DNA of 64,000 nucleotides from Paenibacillus_AB sp036577625 (GTDB lineage: Bacteria; Bacillota; Bacilli; Paenibacillales; NBRC-103111). The stretch covers positions 40,093-104,092 of the forward strand of contig NZ_JARBDC010000085.1 of the NCBI RefSeq assembly GCF_036577625.1, in the 5' to 3' direction. Positions within the stretch are counted from its first letter, which is position 1, and each line of letters begins with the position of its first letter. Under the pieces are notes generated by a model. The model made no database searches. It saw only the letters and a program-made list of their open reading frames with translations, and was not told the DNA's origin. The translations under genes and the position numbers were made by a program. Of the stretch, positions 34,181 through 42,437 are shown piece by piece.

Positions 34181-36118
34181 ATGAGCCATAAAAAAATTGC
34201 CGTCATTACGGCCGGACCGAGCGACTTTGCCGATTGGCTCGGGCGGCAAAACGCGTCCGTTACGATCGTTGCGCCCGGGGATACGCCGGATTTGGCTCCA
34301 TACGATGCGATCGCCATACTCGGCGGCGTATCGGAGGAGCCGCTGCTGCTGCCGGCGCGAATGCGGAATGCCGTGGAGGCGCAGCTCGGCGCCGGCAAAA
34401 AAGTGTTCGCCGAATATGTCGGCAGCATCGGGCACGTCTATTTCGCCCCGCCGGTCAGCACCCGCTTCGAGCGGCTCGCCGTGTGCGCGGACGGGCAAAT
34501 CGGCGATTTGCCGCAGGGGACGCTGATCGAAGACCAATGCAACATGCGGCTTCGGCCGCACTCCATCGCCTGCTCGCACGAGCGGCCGATTTTGCAGTAC
34601 GTCAAAATGCACGCCCACGACAAGGTCGAGCCGGACGCCGTCTTGACGGGGAACGTCTCGGACCGGGGGCTTTGGTTCGAGGAAGGGGAACGATTGCTCG
34701 TCTGTTCGTTCCGCCTTGCCCATTTTGTGCGGGCCCGGTTCGCTCCCCGCGACGCCGCGCGGAAGCTGATCGCGTTCATTATGGAATGGCTGCTGGACGA
34801 GGCGGTCGATACAAGCGGGGCGGAGCCTTATTATACGGTCGGGCGGGGAACGCCCGACGAGCCGTTGGCGCGGCAAGTGCGGGACAGCGCGGACAAGGCG
34901 CTGCGCTGGTTCGAGCGGTCGGGAGTCGTGTACGACGAAGGGAGAAGCGGCGCGCTGGAAGGGCCGGGCACGGAAATATATCCCGACGGCAAGCAGCGGA
35001 TGAGCCGCATCCATCGGGTCGATTGCATCGGCGAAATCGCCCTGCCGTATTTTTTGCACGGCATGCTGGAGAACGACGAACGCTCCTTGCGCATCGCGGG
35101 CCGTTTGCTGGATGTCGTGTTCGACGATTTCCAGTGCAAGGACGGCGGCCCGTGGCACGGCATGATCCGCTGGACGGAGGAGGCGTGGGGCGTTTGCTAC
35201 CAGGACGACGTCGCCCGTGCCGTTTTGCCGCAGCTGCTCCGGTGCCTGTACGCGAATACGCGCGACCGGCTGGACGATATCGCGGCGGCGCTCCGTTTTC
35301 TCGTCCGCACGACGGGAACGGACGGCACCCGGGTATACCGGACCGACAATATCCGGCTGACGCCGGAGAAGATGGAGCAACTGCGGACGACGCCGGGCAA
35401 CTTGCCGAGCGCCCATTACAACGGCTTTTACTTTGCCGCCCTGCTGCTCGCCTACAAGCTGACCGGCATCGGCGAGTTTCGCGATACGGCCGTGAAAGGC
35501 ATGGAGACGATCATGGCCGCGTATCCGGACACGAAACGGGAGCAGAGCGAAACGCAGGAATATTGCCGGCTCGTGCTGCCGCTCGCGTGGCTGTACTGGA
35601 ACACGGGAGAGCGGCGGCATCGCGACATGCTGTACCGGGTCGCGGGCGATTTGCAGAAATTCAAGCACCGCTCCGGCGGCTACCTGGAATGGGACGACGG
35701 CTATCGGGCGGCGATGCGGCACGAGATCGGCCAAGGGGAAAGCTCGCTGATCTCGAGAAACGGCGACCCGGTCGTCGACCTGCTCTACTCGAACAATTGG
35801 CTGCCGATCGGATGGATTCAAGCGTATTTCGTCACGAAAGACCCGTATTTCAAGGAGCTGTGGGAGGAAACGGCGCGGTTTATGGCGTCCGCGCAAATCC
35901 ACAGCGGCGATCCGCTCATCGACGGCGCCTGGGCCCGCGCGTTCGATGCGGACAAGGCGGAGGTGTTCGGCTCGCCCGCCGATAAGGGATGGGGGCCGTG
36001 GTCGATCGAATCCGGCTGGACCGTAGCGGAGATCGCCTCCGGGCTGCTGATGGGCCTGCTGGAGGAGCGTCTGCTGCCGTATTACGCGGAAGGCGCGGGC
36101 GCGCCTGCGCAGTCGTAG
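34181..36118 (+). CDS. Putative (alpha/alpha) toroid glycan-active protein with N-terminal GATase-like domain
   Basis: A 645-residue protein without signal peptide. Residues 1-200 have an alpha/beta pattern like class-I amidotransferase/ThuA-like domains (IAVITAGPSDFADWLGRQNA, YDAIAILGGVSEEPLLLPAR, GAGKKVFAEYVGSIGHVYF). Residues 230-645 are helical with repeated aromatic motifs (GMIRWTEEAWGVCYQDDVAR, YNGFYFAALLLAYKLTGIGE, LAWLYWNTGERRH, GPWSIESGWTVAEIASGL), as in GH88/GH105-type or other toroid glycosidases. The domain pairing is unusual. The ATG at 34181 is used; a GTG at 34169 is possible but lacks a binding site. It is co-transcribed with SBP-3. Confidence 0.55.
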   Translation: MSHKKIAVITAGPSDFADWLGRQNASVTIVAPGDTPDLAPYDAIAILGGVSEEPLLLPARMRNAVEAQLGAGKKVFAEYVGSIGHVYFAPPVSTRFERLAVCADGQIGDLPQGTLIEDQCNMRLRPHSIACSHERPILQYVKMHAHDKVEPDAVLTGNVSDRGLWFEEGERLLVCSFRLAHFVRARFAPRDAARKLIAFIMEWLLDEAVDTSGAEPYYTVGRGTPDEPLARQVRDSADKALRWFERSGVVYDEGRSGALEGPGTEIYPDGKQRMSRIHRVDCIGEIALPYFLHGMLENDERSLRIAGRLLDVVFDDFQCKDGGPWHGMIRWTEEAWGVCYQDDVARAVLPQLLRCLYANTRDRLDDIAAALRFLVRTTGTDGTRVYRTDNIRLTPEKMEQLRTTPGNLPSAHYNGFYFAALLLAYKLTGIGEFRDTAVKGMETIMAAYPDTKREQSETQEYCRLVLPLAWLYWNTGERRHRDMLYRVAGDLQKFKHRSGGYLEWDDGYRAAMRHEIGQGESSLISRNGDPVVDLLYSNNWLPIGWIQAYFVTKDPYFKELWEETARFMASAQIHSGDPLIDGAWARAFDADKAEVFGSPADKGWGPWSIESGWTVAEIASGLLMGLLEERLLPYYAEGAGAPAQS

Positions 36119-36168
36119 ATCGGCGGCGGCGGAGGCCGCGCGGCCCCGGCATCGGCGCCGCTGAAGAG

Positions 36169-36285
36169 GAAATAGCGCTCTTTCGAGCGCTATTTCACAA
36201 AAGAGGCATGCCCGGCGTGCAAATAGCGCTTCCAGGCGCACTATGCGGCCGATGCCGGAAGCGTTGCATTTTCCGGCATCGTTCT
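36169..36285 (+). terminator. Series of hairpins between the toroid gene and the AraC gene
   Basis: GAAATAGCGCTC (36169-36180) and GAGCGCTATTTC (36185-36196) form a perfect 12-bp stem with loop TTTC. Later, GATGCCGGAA (36251-36260) and TTCCGGCATC (36271-36280) form a 10-bp stem followed by GTTCTTT. The second is the better terminator. Confidence 0.55.
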
Positions 36286-36354
36286 TTATGATGAGGGGGA
36301 GGAGGGGACGACGGCGTCGTTCCCTCAACCGGATCGGGAAAGGGGAGGCAGCCG

Positions 36355-37254
36355 ATGGAGCTGAACCGCTCGCTCATTAACGAACCGCCGACTTGGAACG
36401 AAGCCGTTACGAGGTGGCTCGAAGATTTTCCCGTCTTTTTGCGCCACGACCAGCTCGGCACCCACAATCAGAAGCTGCACGTCCAGCGCGGCATCGAACT
36501 GAACTTGACGCTGGAAGGCCAAGGGACGTTCGTGGTCGACAAACATATTTGGAGGCAGTCTCCCGGGCAACTTCTCATCTTCCCCGGGCAGCTGCCTCAT
36601 CAAGTCTATATCGATCCTTCCCGGCAATATACGCGAATGGTCGTCCTGATCGACGACCGTCGGCTGTCGTCGCTGATGCCCGGCGGCGATTGCGGCGGCT
36701 TCGAGGACATCTCGTGCCGGCAAATCAAGCTGCAGCCCGACACGTATTTGTCGATCAAGGAGCTGCTGTTCGTCATGCACCGGGAACGAACCGAACGGAG
36801 AACCGGCTGGCAGCAAATGATCGCCGCCGGTCTGATGAATGTGGCCGTCCTGATCCGCAGAAGCCTGGAGGATGCGGAGCCGAAGGGCGGACCGCACGCG
36901 GCTCGGAAAATGCACGGCGAGCATCCGATCAGCCGGCTGTGCGACTATATCGATTCGCATTTGCACGAAGATTTGACGCTTAAAACGATGGCCGCGATGT
37001 TCGACATGAGCCCCGATCACCTGATTCGCACGTTCAAGCGGGAGAAAGGGATGACGTATCACAAATATGTGCTGCTGCAGCGCATTTTCGAGAGCAAGCG
37101 GCTGCTTCTCCGGCATCCCGACATGACGCTGACCGAGATCGCCTATCAGGTCGGCTTCGCCTCCTCCTCGCAGTTCAGCAAAACGTTCAAAAACGCGAGC
37201 GGCTTGACGCCCAGCGAATTCCGCAGCCAATCCCAAACCGAGCCGCCGCTTTGA
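36355..37254 (+). CDS. AraC-family transcriptional regulator
   Basis: A 299-residue regulator with an N-terminal cupin-like sensor (IELNLTLEGQGTFVVDKHIW, SPGQLLIFPGQLPHQVYID) and a C-terminal AraC helix-turn-helix pair (LTLKTMAAMFDMSPDHLIRT, YHKYVLLQRIFESKRLLLRH, LTEIAYQVGFASSSQFSKTF, ASGLTPSEFRS). GGGGAGG precedes the ATG. It closes the flavoprotein/SBP-3/toroid cluster and probably regulates it. Confidence 0.9.
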   Translation: MELNRSLINEPPTWNEAVTRWLEDFPVFLRHDQLGTHNQKLHVQRGIELNLTLEGQGTFVVDKHIWRQSPGQLLIFPGQLPHQVYIDPSRQYTRMVVLIDDRRLSSLMPGGDCGGFEDISCRQIKLQPDTYLSIKELLFVMHRERTERRTGWQQMIAAGLMNVAVLIRRSLEDAEPKGGPHAARKMHGEHPISRLCDYIDSHLHEDLTLKTMAAMFDMSPDHLIRTFKREKGMTYHKYVLLQRIFESKRLLLRHPDMTLTEIAYQVGFASSSQFSKTFKNASGLTPSEFRSQSQTEPPL

Positions 37255-37457
37255 GACGCGCCTGCGGCAGCGCCTGCCGCCTCTTCCGTTTTGACAGCGG
37301 TTGCACGAGGATAGCGAAAAATCATCATAATCATCGATTCGCGGGCGGGGCCCCGACAAGGCCATCGTTGCGCCTGCTGCTGACTGCCGTCGTTTTTTTC
37401 GGAAAAAAGCGGTGTCCGTCGCCCCATTATTTGGTATCCTACATGTATGCGCCTTCT

Positions 37458-37683
37458 TTAACGGGGCGGAAAGCACAGCACGACGACAAGCGGCTCGCTG
37501 CGGGCCGTTCGCCCGCCACGGCATCCGGCGCAGCCCGGCCGGCGGGAAAAACGTATCGCCCGCGCCGAGCGCGGCTTCGCCGCCGACGTATAGCAGCGCG
37601 CCCGAGCCCGATACGACGATCGCCGCCGCGAATTCGTCGTCCTTGCAAAGCGCATGCCCGCCGGTTACGTTCAGGCGGCTCAT
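37458..37683 (-). pseudogene. Frameshifted remnant of a phosphomannose-isomerase-like cupin
   Basis: From the ATG at 37683 (behind GAGGCGG) the frame reads MSRLNVTGGHALCKDDEFAA, then AAIVVSGSGALLYVGGEAAL and GAGDTFFPPAGLRRMPWRA, which has the C-terminal cupin pattern of class I mannose-6-phosphate isomerases. It then runs out of phase; in the next frame SEPLVVVLCFPPR and a stop at 37458 provide the expected last beta strand. One base lost or gained near 37510 explains this. The N-terminal zinc-binding part of the enzyme is absent, so this is at most a C-terminal fragment. Confidence 0.45.
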
Positions 37684-37701
37684 GCGAAACCGCCTCATTC
37701 G

Positions 37702-37735
37702 TTCACTGCGGATTAATCGATTAGTGAACGGGGAT
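37702..37735. promoter_or_regulatory. Inverted repeat in front of the LacI gene
   Basis: GTTCACT and AGTGAAC flank GCGGATTAATCGATT at about 37700-37730. It sits between the cupin remnant and the LacI promoter and may be an operator. Confidence 0.3.
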
Positions 37736-37827
37736 GCGTGCGTATTTTTGTTATAAATCCCGGGTTGGTAAGGTTATTCGGATTCGGTCAGGCAGCGGTA
37801 GAACGCCAAAAGCGATAGTTCGTTTAG

Positions 37828-37856
37828 TTGAATAGTAAACAAACATCGTGTAAAAT
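37828..37856 (+). promoter_or_regulatory. Promoter of the LacI-family gene
   Basis: TTGAAT (37828-37833), 17-bp spacer, TAAAAT (37851-37856). GTTTA and TAAAC arms overlap the -35 box and could allow autoregulation. Confidence 0.75.
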
Positions 37857-37893
37857 AAACTCATCAGGCCAAACAGAGGAGCTATCGCCATTT

Positions 37894-38922
37894 ATGCCGA
37901 CATTCGAAGATATCGCCAAAATCGCGGGGGTTTCGAAAGCGACCGTTTCGCTCGCGCTTTCGGACAGCGCCAAAATATCGCTGGAGACGAAAGTGAAAAT
38001 TCGCAACATCGCCAAAAGCATCGGGTATAATTTAAGCGGAGCCGAAGGGAGCAAATGGCTGCGGAACAAGTCGATCGGGATTTTGTACGTTAGCAACATT
38101 CCCGATTTCGAGAAAGATTTTTTCCGGGACACGCTGATCGGCGTGACGGAGGACGCGGCGAATACGGGGTACGACGTCGTGTTCATCGGCAGCCATATGC
38201 CGAAGAGCGCCGAGGATATGACCGAGGATATCGCGGACAAAGTCGTGCAGTCCGGCGTCGAAGGCGTCATCGTCATTTCGTCGATACCGAATTTGAAAGG
38301 ATTCGGGAAGCTGCAGCAGATGCATTTTCCGATGGTGTTCGTCGGCAACCGGAAAGTCGACGGCTCGGCGCGCAACATTTTCAACGTTTGCTCCGACCAT
38401 TACAACGGAGGCAAAATGGCGGCGGAATATTTGCTCGACGATCTCGGCCATACGCGCATTTCGCTTGTCGGGCGCGTCCATATGCCGCATTGGGAGCAGG
38501 ACCGGCTGAACGGCTTTTTCTCCTACTTGCGCAATTCGGGGCTGACCGACATCGAGAACGATAAAGTGCTCGTCTCCGAACGGTACAACCCGGACGACGA
38601 AGGCTGGAACCGGCTGACCCGCATTCAGCCGAGCGCGATATTCGCCGCCAACGCGGGAATCGGCATATCCGTGCTCCATTATTTGCGGGCGGTCGGGAGA
38701 CGGATCCCGGAGGACGTTTCGCTCATCGTGTTCGACGACTTCGCCTCGTTTCCGTACGAAAATCCGCCGATTACCGTCATCAAGCAAAACAAAGAGGCGC
38801 TCGGAAGCTTGGCCGTCAAGCTGCTGCTCGACTTGCTGGAAAAATCGAAAATTCCGCCCAGACAAATGCTCATTTCCACGGAACTGATCGAAAGGCAATC
38901 CTGCGCGCCCGCGCGCAAATAA
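37894..38922 (+). CDS. LacI-family transcriptional regulator
   Basis: A 342-residue repressor: N-terminal LacI helix-turn-helix (PTFEDIAKIAGVSKATVSLA, LSDSAKISLETKVKIRNIAK), hinge, and periplasmic-binding-type sensor (IGILYVSNIPDFEKDFFRDT, GVEGVIVISSIPN, IFAANAGIGISVLHYLRAVG, VSLIVFDDFASF). The ATG at 37894 is used because the domain begins there and the frame's earlier TTG at 37828 is the -35 box of the promoter. GAGGAG lies 12 bases upstream, a long spacing. It is followed after 16 bp by a Gfo/Idh/MocA gene, so it probably regulates sugar oxidation genes here. Confidence 0.9.
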   Translation: MPTFEDIAKIAGVSKATVSLALSDSAKISLETKVKIRNIAKSIGYNLSGAEGSKWLRNKSIGILYVSNIPDFEKDFFRDTLIGVTEDAANTGYDVVFIGSHMPKSAEDMTEDIADKVVQSGVEGVIVISSIPNLKGFGKLQQMHFPMVFVGNRKVDGSARNIFNVCSDHYNGGKMAAEYLLDDLGHTRISLVGRVHMPHWEQDRLNGFFSYLRNSGLTDIENDKVLVSERYNPDDEGWNRLTRIQPSAIFAANAGIGISVLHYLRAVGRRIPEDVSLIVFDDFASFPYENPPITVIKQNKEALGSLAVKLLLDLLEKSKIPPRQMLISTELIERQSCAPARK

Positions 38923-38938
38923 CGAAAGGGGAATCGTT

Positions 38939-40066
38939 ATGGAGCCCGTCTTGAGGTTTGGCATGGTAGGCGGCGGTGAAGGCGCTTTAATCGGAGACAT
39001 TCATTGCAGGGCGGCGACGTTCGATCGCCGGAGCGCGATCGTGGCGGGGTGCTTCTCGAGAGATCCGGCCAAATCCGCCGTTACCGGACGAAAGCTCGGC
39101 CTGTCGCCGGATCGCGTTTACGCGACGTACGAGGAAATGGCCGAGAAGGAAGCCGCCCGCGAAGACCGCATCCATTACGTGTCGATCGTGACGCCCAACA
39201 AATCGCATTACGAGATCGCCAAAACGTTTTTGCTCCGCGGCTTCCACGTCGTCTGCGACAAGCCGCTTACGATCGAGCTGAGCGAGGCGGAGGAGCTGAA
39301 GCGGATCGCCGCGCGGAACGGTTTGCTGTTCGCCGTTACGTATACGTATTCCGGGTATCCGATGGTGAAGCAGGCGCGGGAACTCGTACGGCGGGGGGAG
39401 ATCGGCGACATTATTACGGTCATGGCCGAATATCCGCAGGAGTGGGTGCTGAACGCCGTTAAGCCGTCGTGGAGAATGCTGGCGAGCGAAGGGAAGTCGT
39501 GCTGCGTGGCCGACATCGGGGTACATATCGCGCATACCATCTCGTACATGACGGGCCTTGCGATCGAGTCGCTTTGCGCCGACATGCAGACGCACGGAAC
39601 GTTGACGGAGCTGGACAACAACGCCAACATATTGGTGAAATATACGTCGGGGGCGACCGGAATGTACTGGTGCTCGCAGGTGGCGGCCGGCAGCAAAAAC
39701 GGCTTGAAGGTGCGCCTGTTCGGCACGAAGGGCTCGCTCGAATGGCATCACGAGCGGCCGGAGGAGCTGCTGCTTTCGCTGAAAGGCAAGCCGCTGCAGC
39801 TGCTGGCCCGCGGACGGGACGCGATGTATCCGGAGGCGGCGGCGTTCAACCGGCTGCCGGGCGGACATCCGGAAGGGCTGTACGAAGCGTTCGCCAACAT
39901 TTACGCGGCGTTCGGCTCCGAGCTGGAAGGGCTGCTGGACGGAAGCGGGTCCGGCGCCGGGGCGGACTATCCGCGAATCGACGACGGAATCGACGGCGTC
40001 CGGTTTGTCGACAAATGTTTGGAAAGCGCGCAGGGCGGCTCGAAATGGGTTTCGTACGCGCCGTAA
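38939..40066 (+). CDS. Gfo/Idh/MocA-family oxidoreductase
   Basis: A 375-residue NAD(P)-dependent dehydrogenase. The Rossmann domain opens with FGMVGGGEGALIGDIHCRAA; VSIVTPNKSHYEIAKTFL and VVCDKPLTIELSEAEEL contain the family's KP motif; CCVADIGVHIAHTISYMTGL contains the catalytic-region Asp and His (DxGxH). Family members oxidise or reduce sugars, inositols and their acids at a hydroxyl/keto group. AAAGGGG precedes the ATG. It forms an operon with the LacI gene (16 bp apart). Confidence 0.9.
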   Translation: MEPVLRFGMVGGGEGALIGDIHCRAATFDRRSAIVAGCFSRDPAKSAVTGRKLGLSPDRVYATYEEMAEKEAAREDRIHYVSIVTPNKSHYEIAKTFLLRGFHVVCDKPLTIELSEAEELKRIAARNGLLFAVTYTYSGYPMVKQARELVRRGEIGDIITVMAEYPQEWVLNAVKPSWRMLASEGKSCCVADIGVHIAHTISYMTGLAIESLCADMQTHGTLTELDNNANILVKYTSGATGMYWCSQVAAGSKNGLKVRLFGTKGSLEWHHERPEELLLSLKGKPLQLLARGRDAMYPEAAAFNRLPGGHPEGLYEAFANIYAAFGSELEGLLDGSGSGAGADYPRIDDGIDGVRFVDKCLESAQGGSKWVSYAP

Positions 40067-40093
40067 GGCGAGGCACTGATCAAAATGATAACG

Positions 40094-40138
40094 AAACGGC
40101 AGCCCGGAACGTCAAGTTACGGACTGCCGTTTGTTTTT
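40094..40138. terminator. Terminator between convergent genes
   Basis: AAACGGCAGCCC and GGACTGCCGTTT pair around GGAACGTCAAGTTAC, followed by GTTTTTG. Confidence 0.8.
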
Positions 40139-40274
40139 GCCGGTTGCGGTTATCGGAGCGAATTTCCGTTATGCGGACGAAAAAGAGCGAACGCGCGAGA
40201 ATAGCGGAATATAGTTCCGAATGAAGAAGCGGTCCCGACATGTCCCGTTTAAGGGACCGCCGCGCCGTTAACGC

Positions 40275-41165
40275 CTACGAGAAAAAACGCGACAAATGGG
40301 CGAGCGACTTCTGCAAGCCGCGGCGGTGCTCCGCGACGCTGCCCTTGTACCGGTGATCCTCCAGCTCGACCGTCACGGCGCCGTCATAGCCCGCCAGATC
40401 CAGCTCGAAGGCGATGGCGGCCCAATCCGCCTGCCCTTCGCCCGGGATCGCGTACCGCCACGGGCCTTCGCTCGACTTGATGCCGTTCCCGAAGACGGGG
40501 GGCTGGTGCCGGCCGTACAAATAGACGTTTTCCGGCAAAACGACGCAGTCTTTCGCATGCACGTGCTTGATCCGGTCGGCGAATTCCCGCAAAAACCGGA
40601 TCGGATCGATGCCGAGCCGGATCAGATGGGAAGGGTCGTAGTTGAGCTGCAGCGCCGGCGACGGAACCGCCTCGAACATGGCGCGAAGCATTTCCGGCGT
40701 GCAGCCGATCGTCGGGTAATACGGCGCGTTGCCGGGCCAACCTTCCAGCACGACGGCCACTCCGGCCCGTTCGGCGTCGGCGAGCAGGGCGGGAAACATT
40801 TCCTTGAACAGCTCGAACGATTCGTGCCGCGTCGTCGACGGGTCCTCGGGCTTGAGACACATGAAGCACAGCTTTCCTCCGAGCGCGGCGGCGCCGGCGA
40901 TGCCGGCTCGCACATGCTCTCTCGCGGCGTAGCGCGTTTCCTCGTTTTTGCTGAACAGGCGCGCGACTTGGACGTGCCCGACGTCGAACGTGCCGATCGC
41001 GAGCCCCGCCTCCTCGGCATCCCGCTTCGTCTCCGCGTTCAGCTCGGGCACGTCGACGACCCGGAAGCCGGCTTCGGCCATCCAGCCGAACCATTCCCGC
41101 CAATCGCCGCGCTCGTTTGCCATCGCGATGCCTTTCGTCAGTCTAACGCCGATTGAATGCGGCAA
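40275..41165 (-). CDS. Sugar phosphate isomerase/epimerase-like TIM barrel (xylose isomerase-like)
   Basis: A 296-residue protein of the AP_endonuc_2/xylose isomerase-like family. Visible barrel strands carry family metal-site residues: VAVVLEGWPGN (Glu), ALQLNYDPSHLIRLGIDPIR (Asp/His), IKHVHAKDCVV (His) and DGAVTVELEDHRYKGS (Glu). Members isomerise or epimerise sugars, and relatives work beside Gfo/Idh/MocA dehydrogenases in inositol and C-glycoside/3-keto-sugar metabolism. The TTG at 41165 is chosen because GGGAGTGG lies six bases upstream; a TTG at 41186 is also in frame. It sits downstream of a Gfo/Idh/MocA and a flavoprotein gene on the same strand. Confidence 0.82.
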   Translation of the reverse strand: MPHSIGVRLTKGIAMANERGDWREWFGWMAEAGFRVVDVPELNAETKRDAEEAGLAIGTFDVGHVQVARLFSKNEETRYAAREHVRAGIAGAAALGGKLCFMCLKPEDPSTTRHESFELFKEMFPALLADAERAGVAVVLEGWPGNAPYYPTIGCTPEMLRAMFEAVPSPALQLNYDPSHLIRLGIDPIRFLREFADRIKHVHAKDCVVLPENVYLYGRHQPPVFGNGIKSSEGPWRYAIPGEGQADWAAIAFELDLAGYDGAVTVELEDHRYKGSVAEHRRGLQKSLAHLSRFFS

Positions 41166-41277
41166 AGTAAACCACTCCCGTTTCAAAAGTTGGCGAACAA
41201 GGTCCGGTCAACGGACCGGATCGATCGAACCGGACCGCCGCCGGGCCGTACCGTTACCGGCGGTTGTCCGCTGCCTT

Positions 41278-42372
41278 CTACGAAAACGAAGGCAATTCGA
41301 CGACGACTTCGCGCTTCAGCTCCGCCGAGCGGAGGATGCCGTCGATGACCGCCTGGTTGAGCAAAATTTGCTCGCCGGGGATCGGCGCCGGTTTCCCTTC
41401 CTTGATGGCGACGACGAAATCGCGCACTTTTTCGAAAAAGATGTCCAGCGAATGCGGCTTGACGGCGATCGGGCTTTCCGTCGGATGGCCGAGCACGTCG
41501 TGATACAGCGTAATCGAGCCCGGTCCTTTGTCCCAGGCGCCCGACGAAAGCTTGCTCAGCCCTTGCTCCGGTTCGATTTTCAGACCGCCCTCGGTGCCGA
41601 GAAACAGCGTCGGACCGAGCGTATCCATATGCATCGCCCAGGCGATTTTGAAATTGAGCACGACGTCCCCCTCGAAGCGAATGAGCGCCTCGCCGAAATC
41701 CTCGACGTCGAACCGGTCCGCGTCTTTATGGTATTTCGGATTCGTGCCGAAATAGTTGGAGCAGTACGCCGAGACGGTGAGCGGCTTCGGATAGCCGAGC
41801 GCGTCCATCGCCAAATCGAGCGAGTAGCAGCCGATGTCCGCGATCGCGCCCGAGCCGGAAACGTCTTTGCGGATAAAGCCCCGGCCCGGCATGCCGCGTC
41901 TGCGGCCGCCGCCCGTCTGCACGTGATACACTTTGCCGAGCAGACCGGACTGGACGATCCGCTTGATTTCTTTATGGTTCGGATCGTAGCGGGGCTGGAA
42001 GCCGACGGTCAAAATTTTGCCGGATTTCCGCGACGCTTCGACCATCTCGGTCGCCTGCTCCAGCGTGACGGCCATCGGCTTCTCGGTCAGCACGTGCTTG
42101 CCGGCGTTCAGCGCGTCGACGCTCGTGCGATGGTGGGCGATGTTCGGCGTGCATATGCTGACGCCGTCCAAGTCGAGCTCCAGCAGCTTTTCGTGGCTTT
42201 CGAACGGGACCGCTCCGGTCAGGCCGTTTTTCTCGATAAACTCGGCCGCTTTGCCCGGCACGAGGTCGGCGACGGCGACGAGGTCGACGTCGTTCATTTT
42301 CATATAGGCGGCGGCGTGGCGGGTCGCGTTGCTGCCGCTGCCGATAATGCCGATGCGAAAGTTTCTGCTCAT
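41278..42372 (-). CDS. Gfo/Idh/MocA-family oxidoreductase
   Basis: A 364-residue dehydrogenase. N-terminal Rossmann motif IGIIGSGSNATRHAAAYMKM, VSICTPNIAHHRTSVDALNA, VLTEKPMAVTLEQATEMVEA (EKP motif) and C-terminal IADIGCYSLDLAMDALGYPK. In the last motif the usual DxGxH histidine position reads DIGCY, so the catalytic set may differ from the 38939 copy. AAGGAG precedes the ATG. With the TIM-barrel gene (112 bp downstream) and the flavoprotein (65 bp upstream) it forms a three-gene minus-strand operon. Confidence 0.9.
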   Translation of the reverse strand: MSRNFRIGIIGSGSNATRHAAAYMKMNDVDLVAVADLVPGKAAEFIEKNGLTGAVPFESHEKLLELDLDGVSICTPNIAHHRTSVDALNAGKHVLTEKPMAVTLEQATEMVEASRKSGKILTVGFQPRYDPNHKEIKRIVQSGLLGKVYHVQTGGGRRRGMPGRGFIRKDVSGSGAIADIGCYSLDLAMDALGYPKPLTVSAYCSNYFGTNPKYHKDADRFDVEDFGEALIRFEGDVVLNFKIAWAMHMDTLGPTLFLGTEGGLKIEPEQGLSKLSSGAWDKGPGSITLYHDVLGHPTESPIAVKPHSLDIFFEKVRDFVVAIKEGKPAPIPGEQILLNQAVIDGILRSAELKREVVVELPSFS

Positions 42373-42437
42373 GGATTTCCGCTCCTTAGGTTCGAATGGT
42401 CGAATGAGTGCGCGCTAATACAAGGCGTTCGAACGGT

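Noticed and set aside
36325..37683. Continuous minus-strand frame from the cupin remnant through the AraC gene
   Set aside because: Only the first ~75 codons have cupin character; the rest is antisense of AraC.
37828..37893. TTG at 37828 as start of the LacI gene
   Set aside because: This TTG is the -35 box of a well-spaced promoter, and the helix-turn-helix begins at 37894.
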